A stretch of DNA of 21,128 nt from Bacillota bacterium (GTDB lineage Bacteria > Bacillota > Desulfotomaculia > Desulfotomaculales > JAJYZD01). The stretch spans positions 1 to 21,128 of the forward strand of contig JAJYZD010000030.1 in NCBI GenBank assembly GCA_021800315.1, read 5' to 3'. The position numbers and the translations under genes are program-made. Numbering within the stretch: position 1 is the stretch's first letter; each line of letters starts with the position of its first letter. The notes beneath the pieces are model-generated. The model searched no databases and was not told where the DNA came from. It saw nothing but the letters and a program-made list of their open reading frames with translations. Below are positions 1 to 6,487 of the stretch, in pieces.

Positions 1-109
1 GAGCCAAAAGATCAGGTGGTCCGGCTTCCGGCCGGGCTAGACCTTTGCACGGAGTCAAAAAGATAAATTAATTTTTACCGACAGGAATTTGTCGCACCGT
101 GGGAGAAGG

Positions 110-362
110 ACTTAACCACTACCTGCTAAAGTAGGTGAGTTAGCTGCCGACTGAAAGGCGGCTAAAGGGGGGTACCCGCCCGCAGGGTGGGTCAGGGTTG
201 TTGAGTAATATTTCCGCTTCCCAAAACCCCCGTTTTCCGGGGCACCCGCCCGAATGGTGGGTCGGGGTCAGAGGAACAGATGCTAAAGCTGTCCGGCTGA
301 AAGCCGGAGGTTTTAAACCTGGCGGCTGGAAAATAAAGAGGTTGTGATGACTGAAGTCATCA
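110..362. repeat. Hairpin-rich spacer with a 25-nt repeat in two copies
   Basis: No gene is visible in positions 1-467. The stretch carries several short inverted repeats. One lies at 142-148/157-163 (7 bp with one G-T pair, loop GACTGAAA). Another is at 292-297/303-308 (TCCGGC...GCCGGA). A third is the near-perfect palindrome AGGTTTTAAACCT at 308-320, and a fourth is the 8-bp pair at 345-352/355-362. A 25-nt unit occurs at 174-198 and again at 244-268, exactly 70 bp apart, with 22 of 25 bases identical. Each copy can itself fold (ACCCGCC against GGTGGGT). The pattern looks like remnants of a mobile or repetitive element, or a structured leader of the downstream permease. I do not recognise a known riboswitch family in it. 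Confidence 0.5.
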
Positions 363-467
363 TGTTTGACCCAGGGAATTAATAACAAGACACAGGGCAA
401 CCACGAAGGTGCTCGTATCCTGCTGAGGGAGGGAGTATTTCGTGGTTTATTTTTTGTTTGGCTACGG

Positions 468-496
468 GTGACACCCTGGTTAGGTCTGGGTATGAT
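468..496 (+). promoter_or_regulatory. Predicted promoter of the APC permease
   Basis: A sigma-A-like pair is visible: -35 GTGACA at 468-473 and -10 TATGAT at 491-496, with a 17-nt spacer. The -35 matches TTGACA at four of six positions and the -10 matches TATAAT at five of six. Transcription would start near 503 and give a leader of about 60 nt before the permease start codon. The hairpin array further left would then lie upstream of the transcript. Confidence 0.45.
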
Positions 497-565
497 TAAA
501 TATGTAAGCGCATGGTACCGTGCGCGATTAACAAGAAGTGCTTGTTTCCCACAGGAGGAAAAAAT

Positions 566-2020
566 ATGATAGAGACTAATCCGACTCACGGAAAACTGCG
601 CCAAGCCTTCCAGCTTTTTGACTTATCGACCCTATCTGTTTCAAGCGTTGCTCCCATGTTTAGCGTCGCGGCGGCCGGTGGCGCGATGGCCCAGGCCGCC
701 GGGGCGGCGGTTCCGCTGGCTATTGTGCTGATCGCCATTCCCTTTCTCTTATGTTCATGGATATTTCTTTCTTTGAACCAGCATTTCCCCAATGCCGGTG
801 CCTCATATCATTGGTCCCGACGTATCATCGGGATCAATTATTCCAACTATCAGGCCTGGATCGTTATTATGGCCTATTTCTGGTCTATCCCTCCCATCCT
901 GCTCCCAGCTGCCACATTTACCCTTGGGGCGCTGGGGATTAATTCCCCGAGTAACGCTCTGCAAATGTTAGTTGCCATATTATGGGCTCTCTTTGCCGCA
1001 GCCGTTCTACTGTGGGGACCGCGTCTCACTGCGCGGGTAACCCAGATATTCTTGTTCGTCGAGGTTGTTTCCGTCTTGGCCATGGCTATCATTGGCTATG
1101 CTTCCTGGGGACCAGCGGTAACCGGGGCGGCCGATTTCTCCTTCCAGCACATCCATTGGGTCGGAGTGGTTGTCTGTATGGTCATTGCCGCGACCATCGT
1201 TGACGGCTGGGAGATTGATTCCTACGCGTCCGAAGAGGCGCACAAACCGAGAATCACCCCTGGTTGGGGTGGTATCATCGGAGCACTGTCGGTTGTGGTT
1301 TACTATCTGACAATATGGCCTCTGTTACTGCACCAGGTACCATTGCAGACGTTGCAAAACAGCAGCAACACGTTGGGTACCTGGGGTGCGGCGGTGATGC
1401 CACATTTTTTGTCTCTGCTTCGTATTGCCGTTATCGCATCCACGGCCGGTAGTTTATGGCTGACCACGTTTATTTTATCACGCGCACTGTTTGCTATGTC
1501 GCGTGATGGACTGATGGCTAAATGGGTAGGAGCATTGAATAAACACTGCGTCCCGCGTATGGCCATCATAATACCTATTATGTCATCTATTGCGGTAGTG
1601 CTAATGCAGGTATTCTTTCCTTCGATGCAGGCGCTTTTTAGTGTGGTGTTAAGCGCCGCCGGGTTTTTCCTGGTAGCTGAATTCTTGTTTGATGGTATAA
1701 ATATGTTCGCTTTCCTTGTGTTGCATCATAAAACAGTGCGTCACAGCATGAAGAAACACCGGCATATGGGCCTTTTATTGGCTTCAGTCGTGGTTGTTGC
1801 GAGCCTGTCTGTAGTGGAAGTATTGTTTTTTATCTACGGACCGAAATATATCGGGTCCGGCATCGATCAAACGATAATTGCCATGTTCCTGCTGGGAATC
1901 ATCTATATTATCTGGTTAAAATGGCACAAAACTGGCACGAAGACATTTATATTTAACGAAAACGACGCCAGTTACGTCGCCAGTGCTGGACCGGTTTTGA
2001 TCCATGATAGACGGTATTAG
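566..2020 (+). CDS. APC-superfamily amino acid permease
   Basis: This is a 484-residue polytopic membrane protein, almost certainly an amino acid/polyamine permease of the APC superfamily with about 12 membrane helices. Family features are the N-terminal FDLSTLSVSSVAPMF helix-1 region, the PNAGASYHW motif at the end of the second hydrophobic block, the SEEAHKPRITPGWGG loop (the E-x-x-x-P type loop of APC carriers) and ALFAMSRDGLMAKWV. The start at 566 is chosen because a perfect AGGAGG lies at 553-558, seven bases upstream. A longer in-frame ATG at 512 has no such site. The gene stands alone and converges on tyrS. It uses more AT-ending codons (ATA, TTA, AAT) than the neighbouring GC-rich genes, which suggests a different history. 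The transported substrate cannot be told from sequence. Confidence 0.85.
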   Translation: MIETNPTHGKLRQAFQLFDLSTLSVSSVAPMFSVAAAGGAMAQAAGAAVPLAIVLIAIPFLLCSWIFLSLNQHFPNAGASYHWSRRIIGINYSNYQAWIVIMAYFWSIPPILLPAATFTLGALGINSPSNALQMLVAILWALFAAAVLLWGPRLTARVTQIFLFVEVVSVLAMAIIGYASWGPAVTGAADFSFQHIHWVGVVVCMVIAATIVDGWEIDSYASEEAHKPRITPGWGGIIGALSVVVYYLTIWPLLLHQVPLQTLQNSSNTLGTWGAAVMPHFLSLLRIAVIASTAGSLWLTTFILSRALFAMSRDGLMAKWVGALNKHCVPRMAIIIPIMSSIAVVLMQVFFPSMQALFSVVLSAAGFFLVAEFLFDGINMFAFLVLHHKTVRHSMKKHRHMGLLLASVVVVASLSVVEVLFFIYGPKYIGSGIDQTIIAMFLLGIIYIIWLKWHKTGTKTFIFNENDASYVASAGPVLIHDRRY

Positions 2021-2110
2021 CTTTGTGTTGTTCATACCTCTACCCGGGGTTCGTACTGCTTGAGAGCAGGGCGCCGGGGTTGTGTCTGTACTTTTCCCAG
2101 GCCGTCCCTG

Positions 2111-3334
2111 CTACTCCACCCGCAGCCGGATGAACTTCCTCTTGCCCGCCTTGACGATCATCCCGTCCACGGGCAGCAGGTCCAGTTCTTCGTCCTCCAA
2201 TTTCCGGCCGTCGACCCGCACGCCGCCCTGCCTGATCAGGCGGCGGGCCTCGCCGCTGGAACCGGCCGCCCCGGCCTCCACCAGGAAGCGGGGCAGAAAA
2301 AGGCGCCCATCCTCCAGTTGCGATGGTTCAACCTTCCAATCAGCAACCTCGTCGGGGATTTCGTGCTGCCGGAAGATGCGGACGAACTCCTCCTCGGCCT
2401 CCCGGGCCGCATCACCTCCGTGGTAGGCGGTCACGATCTCCCTGGCCAGCCGCATTTTCAGGTCCCGGGGATGGATGCCGCCTTCCCGCAGGCCCCGCTC
2501 TATTTCCCGCAGTTCCTCAAGGGAAACGCCGGTCACCAGTTCGAAGTAGCGCACCATGAGGCTGTCGGCCATGGACATGGTCTTGCCGTACATCTCACGG
2601 GCCGGTTCGTCGATGCCTATGTAGTTGTCCAGACTCTTGGACATTTTCTGGACTCCGTCCAGACCTTCCAAAAGGGGCATGGTCACGGCCACCTGGGCTT
2701 CCTGCCCGTATTCGCGCTGCAGGTTGCGGCCCATGAGCAGGTTGAACTTCTGGTCGGTGCCGCCCAGTTCCACGTCGGCTTGGAGGGCCACCGAGTCGTA
2801 ACCTTGCATCAGCGGGTATAGAAACTCGTGGATGCTGATAGGAACGTTTTCGCGGTAGCGACGGGAAAAGTCGTCCCTTTCCAGCATGCGCGCCACGGTG
2901 CACTTGGCCGTAAGTTCCAGCACGTCGGCGAAGGTGAGCTTTGATAGCCACCGGCTGTTGAAATCGAGCCGGGTCCGGGCCGGGTCGAGCACCTTGAAGG
3001 CCTGCCGCTCGTAAGTGCGGGCGTTGGCCTTGATCTCCTCGTCGGAAAGCCTCTTCCTGGTCTCCGATCGGCCGGTGGGATCGCCCACCTTGGTCGTATA
3101 GTCGCCGATCAGCAGCACGGTGTCGTGACCCAGATCCTGGAACTGGCGCATCTTGTGCAGGACCACGGTATGTCCCAGGTGAATGTCGGGAGCGGTGGGA
3201 TCGAGACCCAGTTTCACCACCAGGGGTTTCCCCGTGCTCTCCGAACGTTTCAGCTTGGCCGCCAGGTCTTCCCCGGGTACGATCTCGGCTACGCCGCGTT
3301 CGATGATCTTCATCTGTTGTTGCCATGCGAGCAT
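2111..3334 (-). CDS. tyrS: Tyrosyl-tRNA synthetase
   Basis: This cytoplasmic class I aminoacyl-tRNA synthetase charges tRNA-Tyr with tyrosine using ATP. The 407-residue length is normal for the family. The HIGH-type signature is HLGH at residues 52-55, after GLDPTAPD. The second signature is KMSKS at 230-234, and the GGTDQKFN tyrosine-site segment lies near 191-198. An S4-like RNA-binding domain fills roughly residues 340-405. The KMSKS form, rather than KFGKS, points to the subgroup that includes Bacillus TyrZ. The ATG at 3334 has an AGGGGG site about 10 bases upstream (3345-3350). A second Met at residue 8 is a possible alternative start. A good promoter sits at 3364-3392, so the untranslated leader is only about 20 nt and leaves no room for a T-box. 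Confidence 0.97.
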   Translation of the reverse strand: MLAWQQQMKIIERGVAEIVPGEDLAAKLKRSESTGKPLVVKLGLDPTAPDIHLGHTVVLHKMRQFQDLGHDTVLLIGDYTTKVGDPTGRSETRKRLSDEEIKANARTYERQAFKVLDPARTRLDFNSRWLSKLTFADVLELTAKCTVARMLERDDFSRRYRENVPISIHEFLYPLMQGYDSVALQADVELGGTDQKFNLLMGRNLQREYGQEAQVAVTMPLLEGLDGVQKMSKSLDNYIGIDEPAREMYGKTMSMADSLMVRYFELVTGVSLEELREIERGLREGGIHPRDLKMRLAREIVTAYHGGDAAREAEEEFVRIFRQHEIPDEVADWKVEPSQLEDGRLFLPRFLVEAGAAGSSGEARRLIRQGGVRVDGRKLEDEELDLLPVDGMIVKAGKRKFIRLRVE

Positions 3335-3363
3335 ATGTTCCCATCCCCCTTAAACTCCCGCCC

Positions 3364-3392
3364 ATTATACCAGAAGGGACCCGAGGGGTAAA
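3364..3392 (-). promoter_or_regulatory. Predicted tyrS promoter
   Basis: On the minus strand, -35 TTTACC (3387-3392) and a perfect -10 TATAAT (3364-3369) are separated by 17 nt. The expected start is near 3357, giving a leader of roughly 20-25 nt that holds little more than the Shine-Dalgarno site. It shares its hexamers and spacer length with the promoter at 3858-3886. Confidence 0.7.
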
Positions 3393-3625
3393 GGGTGACC
3401 GCAAAAGACACTAAGATCAAGGCCTGGCGAACCATTTACCCCGGGCTCCGCAAAAAAGCATGACCTGTAGAGCGAGGTAGCCCGCCGTTCCGAAAGCCGA
3501 AAAGAGGAACGGCTCGAAACCTGTCGAACTCCTGGATTGCAAACCCACTCTTGGCGTGAGCCGGCGGCGGAATCTTTGCCGCCGGCTGCCATCTGCCACC
3601 ACCCGGTCCGAAGGAGTGACGAGCC

Positions 3626-3880
3626 GTGCCCTCATTTGAAAGTATATACGCTGAACAGACCGTTGGTAAGCTGACGATGTCCGACCGCATGATCCCTTCC
3701 GGTCACCTCGCAAGCAGGTTTCCGAAAGAGGCATGCGGAGCCTTACCCGCATCTCCCGCCTTATCGTTCAACTTCGGGGCCATGGCCTGGTCGCCCAATT
3801 TCCCCTCTCCCGCCGCTACCGCGGGGTCACGCTCCCTTCACCCCGGGGGAACCCACCATTATACAGTTACTTACACATAA
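3626..3880 (+). pseudogene. Possible remnant of a larger gene, 84 codons
   Basis: A GTG at 3626 is preceded by AAGGAGTG at 3611-3618, a good ribosome site. It opens an 84-codon frame ending in TAA at 3878-3880. The first 30 or so residues (containing ESIYAEQ, KLTMSDRMI and SGHLA) read like a real protein N-terminus. They vaguely recall a family of long transposon-associated hypothetical proteins that begin with a K-L-T-M-x-D-R-x-I segment. This is recollection, not a search result. The remainder (rich in Pro, Ser, Ala) looks non-coding, as expected of a truncated or decayed gene. If real, the hairpins at 3484-3587 would be its upstream region. It overlaps the opposite-strand promoter at 3858. 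Confidence 0.3.
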
Positions 3881-3886
3881 GGTAAA
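3858..3886 (-). promoter_or_regulatory. Strong predicted minus-strand promoter with no obvious gene
   Basis: -35 TTTACC (3881-3886) and a perfect -10 TATAAT (3858-3863) with a 17-nt spacer face tyrS from about 520 bp upstream. The hexamers are identical to those of the tyrS promoter. Either it makes a non-coding or long-leader transcript across 3393-3851, or it is a chance match in a locally AT-rich stretch. Confidence 0.5.
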
Positions 3887-4100
3887 TAGAGACACAAATG
3901 CGCTATTCTCAGGCATTTTTAAGTATATTTTGTTATCTTAAGCCGAAGGTTACTCCCGGCTGGGTAAATCATCGCTTTTCGGAGGAATGGATAAAGCGCC
4001 CTTTCCAGTTCCGATAACCAGTTAACTACCGGCCCGCGATGAAAGTGGTGCGGGGACAGTCGCAGGCCTGTACCCGGTAGAATACGTCAGGAGGGATACT

Positions 4101-6389
4101 ATGGCCGAGGAGGCTGGCCGGCTGAAGCGGACAGTGCTAAAAAAAACCGCACGACGGGGGATAGGCAGAGTTCTTTTGGCGGCCGGGCTTTTACTGATGC
4201 TTCTGGTAACGGTACGCCTGTGGCTGATGTGGAAAAACCTGCCTAAAGCGACGTGGTCACCGAGCAGCACCGGAAGTTCGATACTATATGACGTTCACGG
4301 TCAGGTCATCACCACCTTGCACGGAGCGAAAAACACTCTTCCGGTAACTCTGAATCAGATCCCGCCGCAGCTTCAGCTGGCGGTGATGGCGGTTGAGGAT
4401 CACAATTTCTACATCAATCACGGTTTCGACCTGAGCAGCATCTTCCGCGCCGCCCTGGCGGACATTAAGGCCGGAATGCACCCGGTGCAGGGGGCCAGCA
4501 CGATAACGGAACAATTGGCCAAGGAACTTTTCTTATCCGACCGCAAAACTATTTCCCGCAAAATTGAGCAGTTCATGCTGGGCTTGGAATTGCAACACGG
4601 GTATACCAAGTCGGAGATACTGCAGAAGTACCTCAACGTCACTTACTTCGGACAGGGCGCTTACGGTGTGGGTGCGGCCAGCCAGACCTATTTCGGCACC
4701 GGGGTGGCCCACCTGGACCTGGCCCAGTCCGCCCTCCTGGCCGGAGTGATCAATGCTCCCAGCCTTGACGACCCCCTGGTGCATCCCACCGCCGCCAGGG
4801 ACAGACAAAGACTGGTTTTGGCCGACATGGCCCGCTACGGCTACATCACCCCGGCCCAGGAACAGGCGGCCCTGGCCGAAAAGCTCCATTTCGTTGCCAA
4901 TGGTCAGGCATCTACGTACCCCGCCCCCTACTTTGTTGATTACGTTATCGAATACCTGAACACCAAGCTGGGACTGCCGTTGAACGAGATCTTGAGCGGC
5001 GGCCTGCGCATCTACACGACCCTGGATCCCCGGGTCCAGGCCGCGGCGGATAGCAGCGTGGCCCAGGTGATGAACCGCGCCTTTCCCCTCCATTCCGGCC
5101 AAAAGCCTAATCCCCAGGCGGCCGCCCTGACCATGGATCCCCGCAACGGCTACATTTTGGCCATGGTGGGCGGGCGGACCCATCCCGGCCTCCTGATCCG
5201 GAACCGGGCGATCACCGGCCTGGGCCCGTACGAGGGGATGCTGCGCCAGCCCGGTTCGTCCATCAAGCCGCTGTTTACCTACACTCCGGCCATTGTGTCC
5301 GGATTGACCGAGATGACCGTGATGGACGATGTTCCCTTCAGCATCGTAAAGGGACGGATATGGCCGGAAAATGACGATCACCTTTTCCGGGGATATATGA
5401 CCCTGCGCCACGCCCTGGCCATCTCCGACAACAACGTGGCGGTCAGGACCCTGGCGAGAATCGGGGTTAACAACGGATTCTCCTTCGCCCGCAACCAGTT
5501 CCATCTTACGACCCTCGTGCCGTCCGGCAGCCGAAACGACGATACCCTGGCCGCCACCCTGGGAGGTCTGACCAAGGGAGTATCGCTGGAGGAAATGGTC
5601 GCAGCGTACTCCGAGTTGGCCAACGGCGGCACAAGGGTACCCCCGGTGGCCGTCCTGAAAGTGGAAAAGGCGGACGGGTCCCTGCTTTACAGTTACCAGC
5701 CGCGCCAGACTCGCGAATTCAGCCCCCAGGCGGCCTATATCGTGACCAAGATGCTGGAGAAAGTACTCGCCTACGGGACGGGATCCGGGTTTCCCTTAAA
5801 CCGGCCCGCAGCGGGAAAAACGGGAACCACCAACAACGGTCACAACGGCTGGTTTATCGGCTACACGCCGCAGATGGTAACCGGGGTTTGGACCGGGTAC
5901 AGCAACCGTCTGCCGAAGCCGCCCAGCGGCTTTTACGGAGCCACCTACTCGGGTCCCATCTGGCACGACATCATGACCGCGGCACTCGCCCCGCGACCCG
6001 TGGAGCACTTCACCCGCCCTCCGGGGATTGTCACGGAGGATGTGAGCATCCGCTCGGGGTTGCTGCCCGGTCCCTACTGCCCGCCCCAAGACATCAAAGC
6101 CGGTCTCTTCATTCAGGGAACGCAGCCCACCACCCACGGCGAGGTTCACGTCCCGGCCGTCGTCAGCTCGCAGAACCCCCGTCTTTTGTGGGCACCCGGC
6201 TCACCCGGAACCCCGGAAACCAGGATATTCTGGCGGCGTCCCTCCCATCTATTGACCATCCCCGCCGGGATCCCCCCACCGGACATCATCGTCCGGAACA
6301 AGTGGGTGCCGGTGCGCTACGCCGCAGCCGGATCGCAGCCCGCGGTATCGCGTTTCGGAACCACCGCGCCGGTAAAGAATACCGGGTAG
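4101..6389 (+). CDS. Class A penicillin-binding protein (transglycosylase/transpeptidase)
   Basis: This 762-residue bifunctional enzyme polymerises lipid II into glycan strands and cross-links the peptides on the outer face of the membrane. A short basic cytoplasmic tail and one membrane helix (about residues 22-44) come first. The GT51 transglycosylase domain follows (about 60-260), with catalytic VEDHNF (Glu99), the QGASTITEQLAK segment (130-141) and YFGQGAYGV (182-190). The transpeptidase domain has SSIK (Ser386, Lys389), SDN (442-444) and KTG (573-575). The roughly 140-residue tail after the KTG box is proline-rich and lacks a clear PASTA repeat. AGGAGGG at 4089-4095 fixes the start. The gene diverges from the tyrS side. 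About 200 bp upstream holds no clear promoter apart from a weak TAGAAT near 4079. It resembles PBP1A/2A-type enzymes, but the exact paralogue is uncertain. Confidence 0.95.
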   Translation: MAEEAGRLKRTVLKKTARRGIGRVLLAAGLLLMLLVTVRLWLMWKNLPKATWSPSSTGSSILYDVHGQVITTLHGAKNTLPVTLNQIPPQLQLAVMAVEDHNFYINHGFDLSSIFRAALADIKAGMHPVQGASTITEQLAKELFLSDRKTISRKIEQFMLGLELQHGYTKSEILQKYLNVTYFGQGAYGVGAASQTYFGTGVAHLDLAQSALLAGVINAPSLDDPLVHPTAARDRQRLVLADMARYGYITPAQEQAALAEKLHFVANGQASTYPAPYFVDYVIEYLNTKLGLPLNEILSGGLRIYTTLDPRVQAAADSSVAQVMNRAFPLHSGQKPNPQAAALTMDPRNGYILAMVGGRTHPGLLIRNRAITGLGPYEGMLRQPGSSIKPLFTYTPAIVSGLTEMTVMDDVPFSIVKGRIWPENDDHLFRGYMTLRHALAISDNNVAVRTLARIGVNNGFSFARNQFHLTTLVPSGSRNDDTLAATLGGLTKGVSLEEMVAAYSELANGGTRVPPVAVLKVEKADGSLLYSYQPRQTREFSPQAAYIVTKMLEKVLAYGTGSGFPLNRPAAGKTGTTNNGHNGWFIGYTPQMVTGVWTGYSNRLPKPPSGFYGATYSGPIWHDIMTAALAPRPVEHFTRPPGIVTEDVSIRSGLLPGPYCPPQDIKAGLFIQGTQPTTHGEVHVPAVVSSQNPRLLWAPGSPGTPETRIFWRRPSHLLTIPAGIPPPDIIVRNKWVPVRYAAAGSQPAVSRFGTTAPVKNTG

Positions 6390-6441
6390 GCGGCTTGCGG
6401 GGACCCGTGTTTCAGGTTCCCCGGGGGCGCTGGAAAGGCAA

Positions 6442-6472
6442 GGGCCCTGCCGGAAGTTATCCGCCAGGGCCC
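6442..6472. terminator. Hairpin between convergent genes
   Basis: GGGCCCTG-C-CGG at 6442-6453 pairs with CCG-C-CAGGGCCC at 6461-6472, with one C-C mismatch and a 7-nt loop. It sits between the ends of the penicillin-binding protein gene and dppA, where a two-way terminator is expected. There is no real T-run on either side (CTTGCCTTT on the minus strand), so its efficiency is uncertain. Confidence 0.55.
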
Positions 6473-6487
6473 CGCTTGCACGCCGGA

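Larger units (their letters stand above)
3393..3886. other. Unassigned region with a minus-strand promoter and strong hairpins
   Basis: No confident gene lies between tyrS and the penicillin-binding protein. A minus-strand promoter at 3858-3886 would direct a transcript of up to about 450 nt towards tyrS. Strong inverted repeats lie within it: GCCGTTCC/GGAACGGC at 3484-3491/3506-3513, and a perfect 10-bp stem AGCCGGCGGC/GCCGCCGGCT at 3559-3568/3578-3587. Smaller stems occur, for example ATGCGG/CCGCAT read on the minus strand near 3732-3751. Neither hairpin is followed by a T-run, so they are not ordinary terminators. I looked for the signatures of RNase P RNA, tmRNA, SRP RNA and T-box and did not find them. 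It may be an unrecognised structured RNA, or debris of a mobile element that includes the short + strand ORF at 3626. Confidence 0.35.

Noticed and set aside
1..66. Open frame from the window start to TAA at 64-66
   Set aside because: It is only about 21 codons, with no recognisable motif. It could be the tail of an upstream gene, for example a transposon protein, but this cannot be supported.
110..310. IS200/IS605 end or TnpB guide RNA
   Set aside because: The hairpins are suggestive, but no tnpA or tnpB coding sequence is in the window and no defined element end can be drawn.
3801..3830. T-box-like sequence (minus strand GTGACCCCGCGG) upstream of tyrS
   Set aside because: It only partly matches the antiterminator consensus, lies about 480 bp from tyrS near the 5' end of the possible transcript, and a separate tyrS promoter lies in between.
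3420..3851. RNase P RNA, tmRNA or SRP RNA
   Set aside because: None of the conserved signature strings (such as GAGGAAAGTCC, the tRNA-like ends of tmRNA, or the SRP GGAAGGAAGCAGC region) could be found.
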